This document shows positions 37,187 through 46,311 of a DNA stretch of 64,000 nt, piece by piece. Each line of letters starts with the position of its first letter. Position 1 is the stretch's first letter. Location of the stretch: assembly GCF_000463015.1 (NCBI RefSeq), contig NC_022247.1, forward strand, positions 4,898,001 to 4,962,000. The letters run 5' to 3'. Under the pieces are notes generated by a model, which was given only the letters and a program-made list of their open reading frames with translations, searched no databases and had not been told where the DNA came from. The DNA comes from Variovorax paradoxus B4. GTDB taxonomy: Bacteria > Pseudomonadota > Gammaproteobacteria > Burkholderiales > Burkholderiaceae_C. The position numbers were made by a program, and so were the translations under genes.

Positions 37187-37488
37187 CTCCACGGCGGGAT
37201 TCTTGCGACAACTCTCACGGACGCGTATAGCTGCTTTGGGCGACGCAAGAGCCCTTGGCCAATGACTCACTCCGCTGTATCGCGGACAGCCGAATTAAGC
37301 CGCGCGCCGCGACCATTGAGGTTGATGTCTGCTTTCTGCATTGGCGAACTACCGCAACGGGCCCATTCCAGCCCTCGGGTTGCATGGACTGGGCGCCTAA
37401 AACCTGCCGTTCAGAGATTAGCTCGCGCTGATGCGCGCCGTAGAAATGACAGTACACACGCAATTCAAGGTGGGCTGCGGTCTCTACT
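37187..37488. other. Intergenic gap between convergent genes
   Basis: No gene is seen in these 302 bp between the hydrolase stop and the DUF4238 gene stop. A degenerate copy of the recurring motif of this region lies at 37324-37346 (ATGTCTGCTTTCTGCATTGG). No clear terminator hairpin is visible. Confidence 0.5.
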
Positions 37489-40002
37489 TTATCGGCGCAA
37501 CGCTGCGTGTGGGGCGGGGATTCCGCCAGCTCCACTGGCCGGCTCCGGAGCATCTGCGTCGTCGGCTTCATCGAACACGAGGCGCAGCGCATACGGCACC
37601 GAACGGGGCCGGGTCGCGCCCGCGAACATCACCAGCAGCCGCTGCACCTCGTGGCGGAAGAAGCCCGCCGGCGGCACATGCAGCTCCAACCGCGCTGTGA
37701 GCAGGTTGTTGTCGTCGATAGCGGGATCCTTGCGCTCAGCCTTGCCGCGGGCCTGCCGCAGCTGCGTGGCCAGGGCTTGGGGTGTGGCGCCTTTTCCCGG
37801 GGACACGACCGAATCAGCCAGGCGTCGCAGCAGCGCATTGATGGGCGGCAGTTCTCGCTCGGTCAACCGCTCAGCCACGCGGACCGGATTCAGGTCCACC
37901 GGGAAGGTGATCGCCGCCAGGGCCTGTCGAACGGGCGCCCAGCCGTGCTGTGACGCCGCGCCTGCGGGCTGTGCGTCCATCAGCAGCTGTTCCCAGTGAG
38001 CGTCGGTATCGACGTGGATCACCGATCCGGTCAAAGTGGCCAGGTAGAGCGCGGACTCCAGGTTCAGGCCCTTGTAGATCTGGTGCTGCGCACCGGCTTC
38101 TCCCACGGCCAGCGGCTGCAGAAGCAGGTATGGGTCGGCCTCGGCCTGGCGCCGGAAGTACGCGACCATCTGATCCACCATCGCGTCGCCAGCGTCGGGT
38201 GCGTGCTTGGCAATGTGGCGGCGCAGGGAGTCTTGCGGCAGCATCCGGATCATCCGGCGACCCTCGTCCTCGGCGAGCTTGAGCCGTTGGTGCAGGCCGC
38301 CCTCGGGCGGCTTCCACCCGGCGGTGCGGCGGGTCAACACTTGCCTTACGTGCTGGCCGAGAGGGGCGCAGACCTCGCCGGGATCCGGCACGAAATGGAC
38401 GAGGCCGGCACGGATGTACGGCTCCAGCTTGAACAGCAGCAGAACGTTCTTGAGCGTCTGCATCTTGTGGCCGGCGGGCGAGTCGATGGGACTGAACTCG
38501 GGCTTCAAGTTCCGCGCCACGAAGAACGGGTTCACGAGCACGATCTCATCGACGTATGGCAGCCAGCCCAGCACCGCGGCTTCGACCGTGCGTGGATCGG
38601 CCAGACCGAGGAAGACCGAGCGCAGCTTTTTGGGGTGGGGACGCGGCAGCAGCGCGGCGAGGTCGGTGTCGTCAGGCCAGAGGGACGAGAAGGCGCCGTT
38701 GATGCGCTGGACCTGGTCGTCGCTCAGGGTGCGGCGCACGTCATCCCAGGTCGCACCATCCTGCATGCCGAGGATGCCGGTGACGACATTGCAGAACATC
38801 AGGTTGCGCTCGCGCAGGCCGTAGACCTCCCACGGCGGGCGCTCGGCGAAGGGCAGGCGCTGGCAGCAGTCCTTGAAGGGGTACGCACTGCCGCAGCCGC
38901 AGTAGTCGTTGGCCGCGATGTTCTTGCGCGGCGACTTGCGGGTCAGGAACTCGTGGACCTTGGACGTGCGGCCGTGTTCGTCCCAGTACCCGGAGCTGCC
39001 ATCCTTGTAGCCGACAAAGATCTCGCCGCCGAACTGCCAGAGGTCGGACTTCGGCATGAGCACCTGGGCGATCTCGGTCCACGTGCCGCGGTAGCGCCGC
39101 TCAGGGTAAAGCCAATCCTTGTGGGCCGCCGCGATGCAGCGCTTCGCGCGCGACTTGAGCAGGTGGTTGATCGCGATCACCTCGTCGCGGGTCAGGCGAC
39201 GGTCGCGGATGAACGCGTCCGTGCGCACCATGCCCATGCCCTGGTGCCGGGCGTTCGTGCGAAGGCGCGTCAGGTCTTGCCGGTCGGGCGCTTTGGCATA
39301 TTCGAGGTGCGTGAAGATCAGGCACGTGTTGGCGTCCAGCACGAACACGGTCTGCGTGCCAAGCAACGCCACCATCGGGTCCAACGGATAGGCGCAGTCC
39401 GGCGCCGTGGGATCGATCTGCGGGTTGTAGACCGTCACCGGGTGGTCCGTCACGATGAACTTCACGTCCGAGTCAGCCGCCGAGACGACCTCCCGCACGC
39501 CCTCGGCCCACATCGTGCAGTGCATGGTCCGCAGGGCCTGCATTTCCACCATCAGGTCGATCTGGTCCAACTTGCCGTAGCACGATCGGATCCAGTCCAG
39601 CCCCTTGGGCGTGCGTAGCTTCTGCGCGGCCATGTGCTCGAAGAAGTCCTCGAACGAGTCATGGACGTCGGCGTGATCGCCCTTCGCGAAGGCGAGCACC
39701 GCCTTGGCACCTTGGTCATCGATGGCGCCGAACAGGTGCTTCTCGATGTCGTCGTTGACGATCGAGCCGAAGTGCGTGGAATACAGGTCGTACTCCACGA
39801 AGCAATTCACAGGGCCCCATTCGTGGAGCGCCTTGCGCGGAACCTGGTGGCCATCAGGCAGCGTCTTGCGGTCCGGATCGAAGTTGAGGTGGAAGAGACG
39901 AGACTGGCCCGGGGCGAGGAAGCCGCGTTGGTACCACTGCGGGACGTAGTGGTTGTTCCGGGTCTGCTGGTCGGTCATCCGCTCACTTGGGTCGTTCGGC
40001 AT
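37489..40002 (-). CDS. DUF4238 protein with SEC-C zinc motif, partner of the upstream ATPase
   Basis: This 837-residue protein starts at ATG 40002, with AAGGGA eight bases upstream. Residues 17-300 are DUF4238-like (NHYVPQWYQRGFL at the start; KFIVTDHPVTVYNP and NTCLIFTHLEYA later). A SEC-C metal-binding motif, CGCGSAYPFKDCC, occupies residues 368-380. The last 450 residues, predicted mixed alpha/beta, match no family I know. DUF4238 proteins occur in defence islands but their activity is not established. The gene is 46 bp after the zinc-hook ATPase gene and surely cotranscribed. The long C-terminal extension is unusual for DUF4238. Confidence 0.75.
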   Translation of the reverse strand: MPNDPSERMTDQQTRNNHYVPQWYQRGFLAPGQSRLFHLNFDPDRKTLPDGHQVPRKALHEWGPVNCFVEYDLYSTHFGSIVNDDIEKHLFGAIDDQGAKAVLAFAKGDHADVHDSFEDFFEHMAAQKLRTPKGLDWIRSCYGKLDQIDLMVEMQALRTMHCTMWAEGVREVVSAADSDVKFIVTDHPVTVYNPQIDPTAPDCAYPLDPMVALLGTQTVFVLDANTCLIFTHLEYAKAPDRQDLTRLRTNARHQGMGMVRTDAFIRDRRLTRDEVIAINHLLKSRAKRCIAAAHKDWLYPERRYRGTWTEIAQVLMPKSDLWQFGGEIFVGYKDGSSGYWDEHGRTSKVHEFLTRKSPRKNIAANDYCGCGSAYPFKDCCQRLPFAERPPWEVYGLRERNLMFCNVVTGILGMQDGATWDDVRRTLSDDQVQRINGAFSSLWPDDTDLAALLPRPHPKKLRSVFLGLADPRTVEAAVLGWLPYVDEIVLVNPFFVARNLKPEFSPIDSPAGHKMQTLKNVLLLFKLEPYIRAGLVHFVPDPGEVCAPLGQHVRQVLTRRTAGWKPPEGGLHQRLKLAEDEGRRMIRMLPQDSLRRHIAKHAPDAGDAMVDQMVAYFRRQAEADPYLLLQPLAVGEAGAQHQIYKGLNLESALYLATLTGSVIHVDTDAHWEQLLMDAQPAGAASQHGWAPVRQALAAITFPVDLNPVRVAERLTERELPPINALLRRLADSVVSPGKGATPQALATQLRQARGKAERKDPAIDDNNLLTARLELHVPPAGFFRHEVQRLLVMFAGATRPRSVPYALRLVFDEADDADAPEPASGAGGIPAPHAALRR

Positions 40003-40048
40003 TCTGATTGTCCCTTGGGCGCCAACGACCACGGTGGGCGTGGGCGCC

Positions 40049-42397
40049 TCATGCGCTCGCGACGAGGTCGTTCATACTCTTGAAGTGAGCCGCGTCACTG
40101 TGCTCGATCAGGGCAAACAGATCCCTGAGCACCGACGGCGTCTCGGCCAGCATCGACGGGTTGTGCTCCGGATCCGCGATCTGGTCCAGGTGCGAGAAGG
40201 CGTGCAGGAACCGCAGGATGCGCGTCTTGGCGGCGTTGTCGTAGTCGACGGCGTCGAGCTGCTTGTAGAGGTCGCCGGTCTGGTGAGGAACCCGAAAGGC
40301 GAGGAACGCCTCAAGCAGGCGTCGGGCCATGTTGGGCAGCGCGTAGTACGCCTCCAGCGCCGGCGCGTTGGGCTTCTTGGACTCCTCCTGCAGACGCTTG
40401 AAGAGGTAGTGGTACTCGGACTCGTAGCCCTTGAGCAGGGGATCTAGCTCGGAGAGCTTCGCGCCGCGCGTGCCGTCCTTCACCTCCGTGGACAACATGT
40501 AGAACCTCGCGGGGTGGAGCACGGCATCCTTCTTGTTCTGCTGCGGCAGCTTGTCGAACCAGAGCCGGACTTGACGGAAGAACGTGAAGTTGTGGGTCAG
40601 GACGAACAGCTGGCCCGCCGCAGCCGTCCGGGCCTTCATGTAGCCGAACGCGCTGAAGAGGGAGTTCGCATCGAGGCTGGAGACGGGGTCATCGATGACA
40701 ACGACGCCGTTCTCCAGATCGAAGTCGGTGCCCTTAAGAGATTTCAGGAAATACAGGAACGCGATGGACGTACGCTCGCCGTCGCTCAGGTGCAGCGCGG
40801 GCTGGTCGCCGCGCATGATCTTGTAGCCGTTCTGCTCCACATCGAAGCGCAGTTCGTCGCGCCCGAGGTACGAGGCCAGTTCCTTGTTCAGCTCCTCGGC
40901 GGGCCGCCGGTGCTGGCGTACCTGTTGCTCCAGCGCGGCGATCTGCCTTTTGAGGTCATTGGCGGTATCCGTCGCAGTCTTCTGATCGGCAGTCGCGGTG
41001 GAGGCCGCGGCGGATCTCGTCCTCCAGTCGGGCAGGGCGCGGAGCAGCTCATCGCGGGCCAGCGACTTTCTCGCGTTAGCGACGATGGTCTCGAAGTTCG
41101 CGGTCTGGCGGTTGTGCTCGGTGATCAACTCGCTGAGTTTCGCGAACGCGGTTTGCCCGAGCGCCGCGCCGACGACCGCCATGCCGGTGTACAGGCCACG
41201 GAAGAGCGTTTTCCACCCGCTGGCCGGTGCGTCATCAGGCTTGTGGCTGCTGATGAACGGCATCAGCTCCATGCTCTTAAAAGGCTCATCCCGCTTGGCG
41301 TGCAGTGCTCGAAGCAGGACATCCAGCGCCGACGACATCATGCTCGCCTGGCTGTTGAGGGACTTGAGCGCCTCGTCGTAGGCGGTGCGCAGGTTGGCGT
41401 AAAGCGCCTCCTTGGGCGGGATCTCCAGCGATTTCTGAAACGCTTGGGCCTTCTGGACCTCGGCGATCAACTGGCCAAGCTCTGACTGGAATCGCTTGAA
41501 CTCGTCGTTGAAGTGATCTTCAAGCTGCTCGACGCGTTCGGGCTTCAACGGGCCGCCGCAGAACTCGCAGGTGTCGGTCGCGTTCTCCCCGGTGTGTAGG
41601 GTCAGGCCGGAGCCAACCCAGGTGGCAAGGCTCGGGTTGGCTGCCAGCCGATCCACCACCTTTGACACGACGGAGCGCTCAAGCGCCGCTCGCGTCTTGT
41701 TGGTCAGATCAACAAGATCGGGAAAACCCACCGATGGCTCCTCGACGGTGTCCATGATGGCGGCGTTCCTCGCGTCGAGGTGCTTACTCCGGTCGGTTTC
41801 CGACAGCATGGCAGGCTCGGGGTTGGCCTGGGCGAGGCTCGCGAGGTCCGCCTTGAAGTTGGCAGCGTTGTAGTTGTTGTACGGTCCACCGCCGGCGACC
41901 GTCAGCAGGTTCTTGATGCCCTTGGCTTCTTCGGAGCAGAACGACTCGAAAGCCGTGCTGGCGGTGGCCTCGTCCCCGCGATGCTCGACCGCCTGTTCCA
42001 GCGCCGTGTTCAGCTTGATCGTGAGCTGCTCGATCTGCTTTTGCTTCTCGACGCCATCCTCCCCGAGGAAGAACACGGGCGGCAGTTGCTGGCCGGCGGA
42101 CTCGAAGACGCTGCGGTCGACCGTATCCCGATTGAAGACGCGCAACGCGGGCAGGGGCGCGGTGCCGAAGTCAGCGCCGTTGACGATCGCCTGGTCGACG
42201 AGCACTTGCACCTGGCCCTCGGAAAGCGGCTGCTTGCGCTGGAGGTGCCGGAAGATGGTGGACAGCGAGGTCTTCCCCGCACAGTTCCATCCGTAGATGA
42301 CGTTGTAGCGGCTGAAGTCGTGAAGGCCCGTCGCCGGCCAGCTGAAGTCCCGAAAAATGCGATAGCCGTGGGCCTTCGCAAGGCGTGCAATCCTCAT
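40049..42397 (-). CDS. AAA_13-family ATPase with zinc-hook-like coiled coil
   Basis: This 782-residue ABC-type ATPase has Walker A GWNCAGKTS (residues 36-44), ABC signature LSDGE (537-541), Walker B VVVIDD (565-570) and a switch His in VLTHNF (602). Between the ATPase halves is a coiled-coil region with CEFC at 277-280, a single CxxC like the zinc hook of Rad50 and RloC. The C-terminal 150 residues are the usual AAA_13 helical tail. The PrrC/RloC anticodon-nuclease residues were not found with confidence. GGGAG lies five bases before the ATG. It is the first gene of a two-gene operon with the DUF4238/SEC-C protein. A sensor of phage or DNA stress is the likely role by analogy. Confidence 0.85.
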   Translation of the reverse strand: MRIARLAKAHGYRIFRDFSWPATGLHDFSRYNVIYGWNCAGKTSLSTIFRHLQRKQPLSEGQVQVLVDQAIVNGADFGTAPLPALRVFNRDTVDRSVFESAGQQLPPVFFLGEDGVEKQKQIEQLTIKLNTALEQAVEHRGDEATASTAFESFCSEEAKGIKNLLTVAGGGPYNNYNAANFKADLASLAQANPEPAMLSETDRSKHLDARNAAIMDTVEEPSVGFPDLVDLTNKTRAALERSVVSKVVDRLAANPSLATWVGSGLTLHTGENATDTCEFCGGPLKPERVEQLEDHFNDEFKRFQSELGQLIAEVQKAQAFQKSLEIPPKEALYANLRTAYDEALKSLNSQASMMSSALDVLLRALHAKRDEPFKSMELMPFISSHKPDDAPASGWKTLFRGLYTGMAVVGAALGQTAFAKLSELITEHNRQTANFETIVANARKSLARDELLRALPDWRTRSAAASTATADQKTATDTANDLKRQIAALEQQVRQHRRPAEELNKELASYLGRDELRFDVEQNGYKIMRGDQPALHLSDGERTSIAFLYFLKSLKGTDFDLENGVVVIDDPVSSLDANSLFSAFGYMKARTAAAGQLFVLTHNFTFFRQVRLWFDKLPQQNKKDAVLHPARFYMLSTEVKDGTRGAKLSELDPLLKGYESEYHYLFKRLQEESKKPNAPALEAYYALPNMARRLLEAFLAFRVPHQTGDLYKQLDAVDYDNAAKTRILRFLHAFSHLDQIADPEHNPSMLAETPSVLRDLFALIEHSDAAHFKSMNDLVASA

Positions 42398-42607
42398 CCG
42401 ATCTCCCTAGTTCTCCGTCTCGTGCCGGAGCGCCTCTCGTGCTGTAGACGCTAGCCTGCATCGGGGCCGCTCCATGACGGATGGTCTGTCGCCCGCTCGC
42501 TTGAGGCGTTCTGGACGCTGATTGTCCCCTGGCAGCGGGGCAAGTGGGCGCGCCCGTGAACGCGGATTGCTCCCCGGGAGCATGGTTTCATCCACACCGG
42601 GGCCGCC

Positions 42608-42850
42608 ATGCCCACACCTGTCAGCCTCACCCTGGCTTTGCGCCGCATCGTGCAGGGTAAGGACCCCTGCGAATGCTTCGACCCGGACGAGATGGCCGAC
42701 CTGGAGGCGGGGCTGCGAGCAGTGGGCCGGGTCATCCAGCCCATCTTCGTGCGATCGATCCCGGGAATCGACCTTACGAGATCGTGGCCGGCGAGCGCAG
42801 CTAAGAACGTCTTCGGTGACGACTGCCTGACCACATCCATGATCTTCTAG
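42608..42850 (+). pseudogene. parB remnant of ICE type
   Basis: The forward frame reads MPTPVSLTLALRRIVQGKDP, then FDPDEMADLEAGLRAVGRVI and QPIFVRSIPGIDL, which is the N-terminal ParB domain of integrative-element ParB proteins. The next expected segment, YEIVAGER, occurs in another frame directly after (about 42778-42801), and AKNVFGDD returns in the first frame. Frameshifts or small deletions have destroyed the ParB box and the rest of the gene is missing. This is a fossil of an integrative conjugative element or plasmid. Confidence 0.55.
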
Positions 42851-43033
42851 CCGGCCATCCTGTGGACGACCCCTACGAGATCTGCGACTGAGCCAGGGCG
42901 CTGAACCGCCAGATCGCGAGCCGGACGGCGCCCCATCGGTTGAACTTCCGTAGAGCGGTCGTTCGTGAGCGTCAGGACTTGGCCGACTGTAGCCCGTCGT
43001 CGTTTCAGAGCTTCGTGCCCCGAGACGGAAATC

Positions 43034-43372
43034 TTAGCCATCACGTACCCCGCTCGTTTCGTCGGGTGGACTACCCAGGGTGAATAGGAAGCGGGCACGG
43101 TACGTTGAGGCTCGCTCCATGTGACCAAGCGTCTCAGCCGCTCGTTCCATATCTCGCCAGAAGCCGCCTCGGGGGCACTCCTGAACACCGCACGCCGCCA
43201 GGAGGTCCATGCACTGGACGAGTACTTCCTCGGGAACTTTCTTCTCGACCTCCGCCAGAGCGACATGGTTGTCCGGTATGCCCAATGGCAGGCGCAGGGA
43301 AACGTACCGCTTTGCAGAGCGGAGATGCGCGTGAGCCAATGAAAGCTGTTTGATGCGAACTGGGTCGTTCAT
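43034..43372 (-). CDS. Hypothetical protein (cassette-like small gene)
   Basis: This 112-residue soluble protein starts MNDPVRIKQLSLAHAHLRSA with GGGAGG four bases upstream. It is helical and mildly basic, with a Cys-containing stretch (QCMDLLAACGVQECPRG). There is no signal peptide or membrane segment. No family was recognised. The TGGCCGACTGTAGCC motif follows its stop by about 40 bp. It is one of a series of leftward small genes. Confidence 0.6.
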   Translation of the reverse strand: MNDPVRIKQLSLAHAHLRSAKRYVSLRLPLGIPDNHVALAEVEKKVPEEVLVQCMDLLAACGVQECPRGGFWRDMERAAETLGHMERASTYRARFLFTLGSPPDETSGVRDG

Positions 43373-43510
43373 AACGCCTCCCGGCCACAGCACGGCCGGA
43401 TTTCGTCGCATTGTGCCGGTACGGCGAACGACTGGTTGTGGCCGAGTGCTGCCAACGGAGCATTCTGCCGCGCTCGCGCTACGGCCCCTTCTTGACCTGT
43501 TAGGTCGCCG

Positions 43511-43915
43511 TCAGTGCAGAATTCCAGGGTCGGTATCTGTTCCAAAGTCCGCTTTGGACGGTCTGCGCAAACGATCCTGATCGAAGACGACGAGGCCACG
43601 TCGGAGAGCTACTTCTGAAATCCGCTCTATCAGCGGATCGATGTCGTGTCGGCCAGAAAGGGCGAAGTGGCACAGACGGCCACGGCCATTCAGCTCCAGC
43701 GGCTCCTCCGCCCAAATGCATTCGTCGCACCGCTCCGGCGGGAGAGACGCAGAGCGCGGGTAGATCTGCGCAAGCTCATCAATCAATGCATGCAGGCGTC
43801 GATCGAGTGGAAGCCCTTCGTTTTTGGGATCGTCGTCATAGTCGAGGATCATTTCCACAGCAGCTTCATCGTCTTCAGACACCGGGGGGACGAAAACAAT
43901 CATGGAGTAAGGCAA
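43511..43915 (-). CDS. Hypothetical acidic protein
   Basis: The 134-residue protein is acidic, with the phrases EDDEAAVEMILDYDDDP, DELAQIYP and EVALRRGLVVFDQDRLRRP. The GLVVFD end is seen in a widespread family of small proteins of unknown role that often travel in gene cassettes. The start is taken as TTG 43915: a perfect AAGGAGGAG lies seven bases before it, while the in-frame ATG at 43903 would leave that site too far away. The recurring motif follows the stop at 43436-43453. Confidence 0.65.
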   Translation of the reverse strand: MPYSMIVFVPPVSEDDEAAVEMILDYDDDPKNEGLPLDRRLHALIDELAQIYPRSASLPPERCDECIWAEEPLELNGRGRLCHFALSGRHDIDPLIERISEVALRRGLVVFDQDRLRRPSKADFGTDTDPGILH

Positions 43916-44109
43916 GACAGGGCTCCTCCTTTGACAGGCAATGACCATCTATTCTGGCGTGCGCACCGTACCCGGTGCCATATTGCGCGACCATGCGGGA
44001 ATTGAACGGCAGCTATCGAGCGCTACGAACTTCCGCTTCGCGCCCATACCTCCTGACCGGATTGTGCCCTTGCACGAACGACTGGTCTTGGCCGAATTCC
44101 GCCTTGAGG

Positions 44110-44664
44110 CTACGTCGTTTCTGATCCCTCAGGTAGGCGCGGTGGGAAGCGCCAGAGTGGCATTCGCGCGCCAAGAGCGAAAGCACAGAACACGACAGTC
44201 GCGATGGCACCGACTGTGAGGGTGGTGTCGATAAACGCTTCGAAGCGATGCGCGCGGCCCCATTCGTTTGAAGGATATGCGGCTTTCAAGGCCCCAAGAG
44301 CGAGCGCCGACATGACGCCAGCTGCGGCCATCAGCGCAACCGTCGCTGCACCCACGCGAGCAAGGCCAACGGAGATGGGCATCACAACACACGACGCTAA
44401 CGGCAGCACAAAGATGAGAGACAAGATGAACACGTACTGGGCTCTTTCCATGCTGCCTCCGCCGAGGAGAACCACAAGCACTGACAGCACGAAACTCGCA
44501 GCGATGACTGCGCAGTAGCCCTGAGCGATCAAGCGAAGCCCCAATCGCTGGAATGACCGCTTGGCGACGCCGCGAACGAAGGCAGTCGGGAGCACAAGGA
44601 TCGCGAGAAGGAGCCCCACCCCAAGAGGCGAGCTGAGATAGTGGAAGGCGAAGTCGGGAGCCAT
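44110..44664 (-). CDS. Membrane protein of unknown function
   Basis: This 184-residue protein has about five hydrophobic helices (residues 12-32, 46-70, 76-98, 102-124, 144-166). The loops are short and the C terminus is basic (WRFPPRLPEGSETT). No family was recognised. No clear ribosome binding site precedes the ATG at 44664. The recurring motif lies just after its stop, at 44086-44103. Confidence 0.65.
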   Translation of the reverse strand: MAPDFAFHYLSSPLGVGLLLAILVLPTAFVRGVAKRSFQRLGLRLIAQGYCAVIAASFVLSVLVVLLGGGSMERAQYVFILSLIFVLPLASCVVMPISVGLARVGAATVALMAAAGVMSALALGALKAAYPSNEWGRAHRFEAFIDTTLTVGAIATVVFCAFALGARMPLWRFPPRLPEGSETT

Positions 44665-44737
44665 GGTCAAGGAGCTATTGTTTGCAGGTTTCTACTAGCT
44701 AATTTGAGCTCACCGGGCTATGTCCGGTGCTGGCCGC

Positions 44738-45190
44738 TTACCGACGAGGGAGGGACAGGTTCACCATGCATAAAACTCCGGCCCGAAACTCATAGTGTGT
44801 CCAAAAGTCCTCCGCCTCAACGCGCGCCCACGCCGTTTGAAGACGGAGCGCGGGAATATCCGCATCACCCGTAACTACGCGAAGGCCCATGTCGGTCGAT
44901 GCATGCTGCACCTCGTCGCGCGTGGCATAAAGCGGAACCCCTAGAAGCCCGGCATCGACTGCCGAGAAGCCATCCACAGGCACGACGTAGCAATGGATGG
45001 TCTTCAGCGTTTGCTGCTCGTCAAACCGAATCGCGAAGCCCTCGTCGGCAGCTTCGAGCCAGTATGAATCCGGCGTGCCCTCATGCAGGCGGTCAAATTC
45101 GTAAGTGACCGGACCCGCCTGACAGTCCTCCAGTAGCTGGAGCACCTCGTCGTCCTTGAGCTTTTTCCCGAGCAGTTTGGGCAGAGTCAT
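44738..45190 (-). CDS. Hypothetical protein, immunity-protein-like
   Basis: The 150-residue soluble protein starts MTLPKLLGKKLKDDEVLQLL and is acidic, with alternating beta strands (SYWLEAADEGFAIRFDEQQ, TIHCYVVPVDGFSAV) and a final FWTHYEFRAGVLCMVNLSL. The composition resembles small immunity proteins, but no family could be named. A copy of the recurring motif overlaps its stop codon (44722-44745), which is unusual because elsewhere the motif is downstream. Confidence 0.6.
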   Translation of the reverse strand: MTLPKLLGKKLKDDEVLQLLEDCQAGPVTYEFDRLHEGTPDSYWLEAADEGFAIRFDEQQTLKTIHCYVVPVDGFSAVDAGLLGVPLYATRDEVQHASTDMGLRVVTGDADIPALRLQTAWARVEAEDFWTHYEFRAGVLCMVNLSLPRR

Positions 45191-45310
45191 TTTCTTGCGA
45201 CAGATTTTCCAGGCCGGTCGATGGATAGCGACTTTAGCCGTCGCCGGCCAGGCCGACCGAGCATCCACCCTCAAAATTGAACAGGCATCACGAAGGTCGG
45301 CTTATGGCCG

Positions 45311-45601
45311 CTAGCGCGTAAAGACCCCGTACCGCCAAAGAAACACACACACAGCTATTCCCGTAATCATTCCGATTCCTCCTGCCATCTCAGTCTGAAC
45401 GAGGAGTTTGCCGGCTTCATTCCTTGCGAAGCCATGCCATGGAAAGACCCGTTCGCGGTCTTCTGGGCCCTGCACTCTGATGAAACCGAGTGTCAAGATG
45501 GCGAACACAAGCAGTCCAAAGATATTCGCGATGGCCTCCCCGAAGATAAGGAGGAAGACGCCGGCGACGATGGATACAACAATCTCGGGATTGCTAGGCA
45601 T
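45311..45601 (-). CDS. Small membrane protein
   Basis: This 96-residue protein has two hydrophobic helices (IVVSIVAGVFLLIFGEAIAN with the following IFGLLVFAILTLGF, and GGIGMITGIAVCVFLW) around a polar central loop (RVQGPEDRERVFPWHGFARN). AGGAG lies eleven bases before ATG 45601. The function is unknown. The motif copy at 45292-45315 overlaps its stop. Confidence 0.6.
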   Translation of the reverse strand: MPSNPEIVVSIVAGVFLLIFGEAIANIFGLLVFAILTLGFIRVQGPEDRERVFPWHGFARNEAGKLLVQTEMAGGIGMITGIAVCVFLWRYGVFTR

Positions 45602-45721
45602 TTTCAGCAAGACTCCTTTCGCTGCTCTGTTGGAGTTCTGAGACTACCAGTCAGTGCGCACGGGCTTCGGGAGCTGGAGTCGAAAGTCCGCAGTTGGCCG
45701 ACTGTAGCCGTTGGGCGCACG

Positions 45722-45868
45722 CTACCGTAGACCCGATACGGCGCTCTTAAAAGCGTTTTCAAATACCCTGACTGAATCGACGCGGGCGTCATACACGTCT
45801 ACGCGAGCCTCGGTTAGGACCAACGCATCGCGTGGCGCTTCCTGAGGCAGGTACAGCTCAAACCTCAT
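45722..45868 (-). CDS. Very small hypothetical protein (48 residues)
   Basis: The frame reads MRFELYLPQEAPRDALVLTE and ends VFENAFKSAVSGLR. GGGAGGG seven bases before the ATG and a motif copy at 45685-45709, 12 bp after its stop, both support it as a gene. It has no signal or membrane segment. It could also be the surviving start of a longer gene. Confidence 0.45.
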   Translation of the reverse strand: MRFELYLPQEAPRDALVLTEARVDVYDARVDSVRVFENAFKSAVSGLR

Positions 45869-45911
45869 GAAATCACCCTCCCAAAAAACAGCCCGCGAAT
45901 ACATCGGGCAA

Positions 45912-46148
45912 CTACATCTTGACGTACTCAAAGCCATCTTCCCGGATATCAGCACGCCACACGAGAAATCCGGCTTCAGGCTCGCAGACCAATCTGACAA
46001 AAGGCACCGTGTCTACTACGAACACTTCCTCCACCACTGCAACGTCGCCGACACCAGGTTCGCGTTCGTTCATCCAATCCCGTTGGCCAACCCGCTCAAG
46101 GTTTACGTTGATCAGTTGGATCCGACTACCTTCCACCAAGCTTGACAT
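45912..46148 (-). CDS. Small hypothetical protein (78 residues)
   Basis: The protein is acidic and beta-rich (GVGDVAVVEEVFVVDTVPFV, then FLVWRADIREDGFEYV), like a small SH3-type or ligand-binding barrel. No family was recognised. There is no clear ribosome binding site. Unlike its neighbours it is not followed by the recurring motif; a small GCCCG/CGGGC hairpin at 45891-45909 follows instead. Confidence 0.5.
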   Translation of the reverse strand: MSSLVEGSRIQLINVNLERVGQRDWMNEREPGVGDVAVVEEVFVVDTVPFVRLVCEPEAGFLVWRADIREDGFEYVKM

Positions 46149-46311
46149 CGATGTGTGATTTTCGTGAATTATTGAAGTTTTAGACCTTGCAGCAGCAACG
46201 CGAGGCCCTGCGAATGTCCGGTTCTGGCCGACTGTAGCCGGTCACGGCGTTGGAGGTTTGGGCCCAAAGCAGTCCCACGTTTTTCTCCGAAGCAGACGTA
46301 GAGAAATACGG

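Noticed and set aside
40049..42397. Assignment of the ATPase as an RloC/PrrC anticodon nuclease
   Set aside because: The ATPase and zinc hook fit, but a convincing nuclease triad in the C-terminal part could not be seen, and the tail resembles general AAA_13 proteins.
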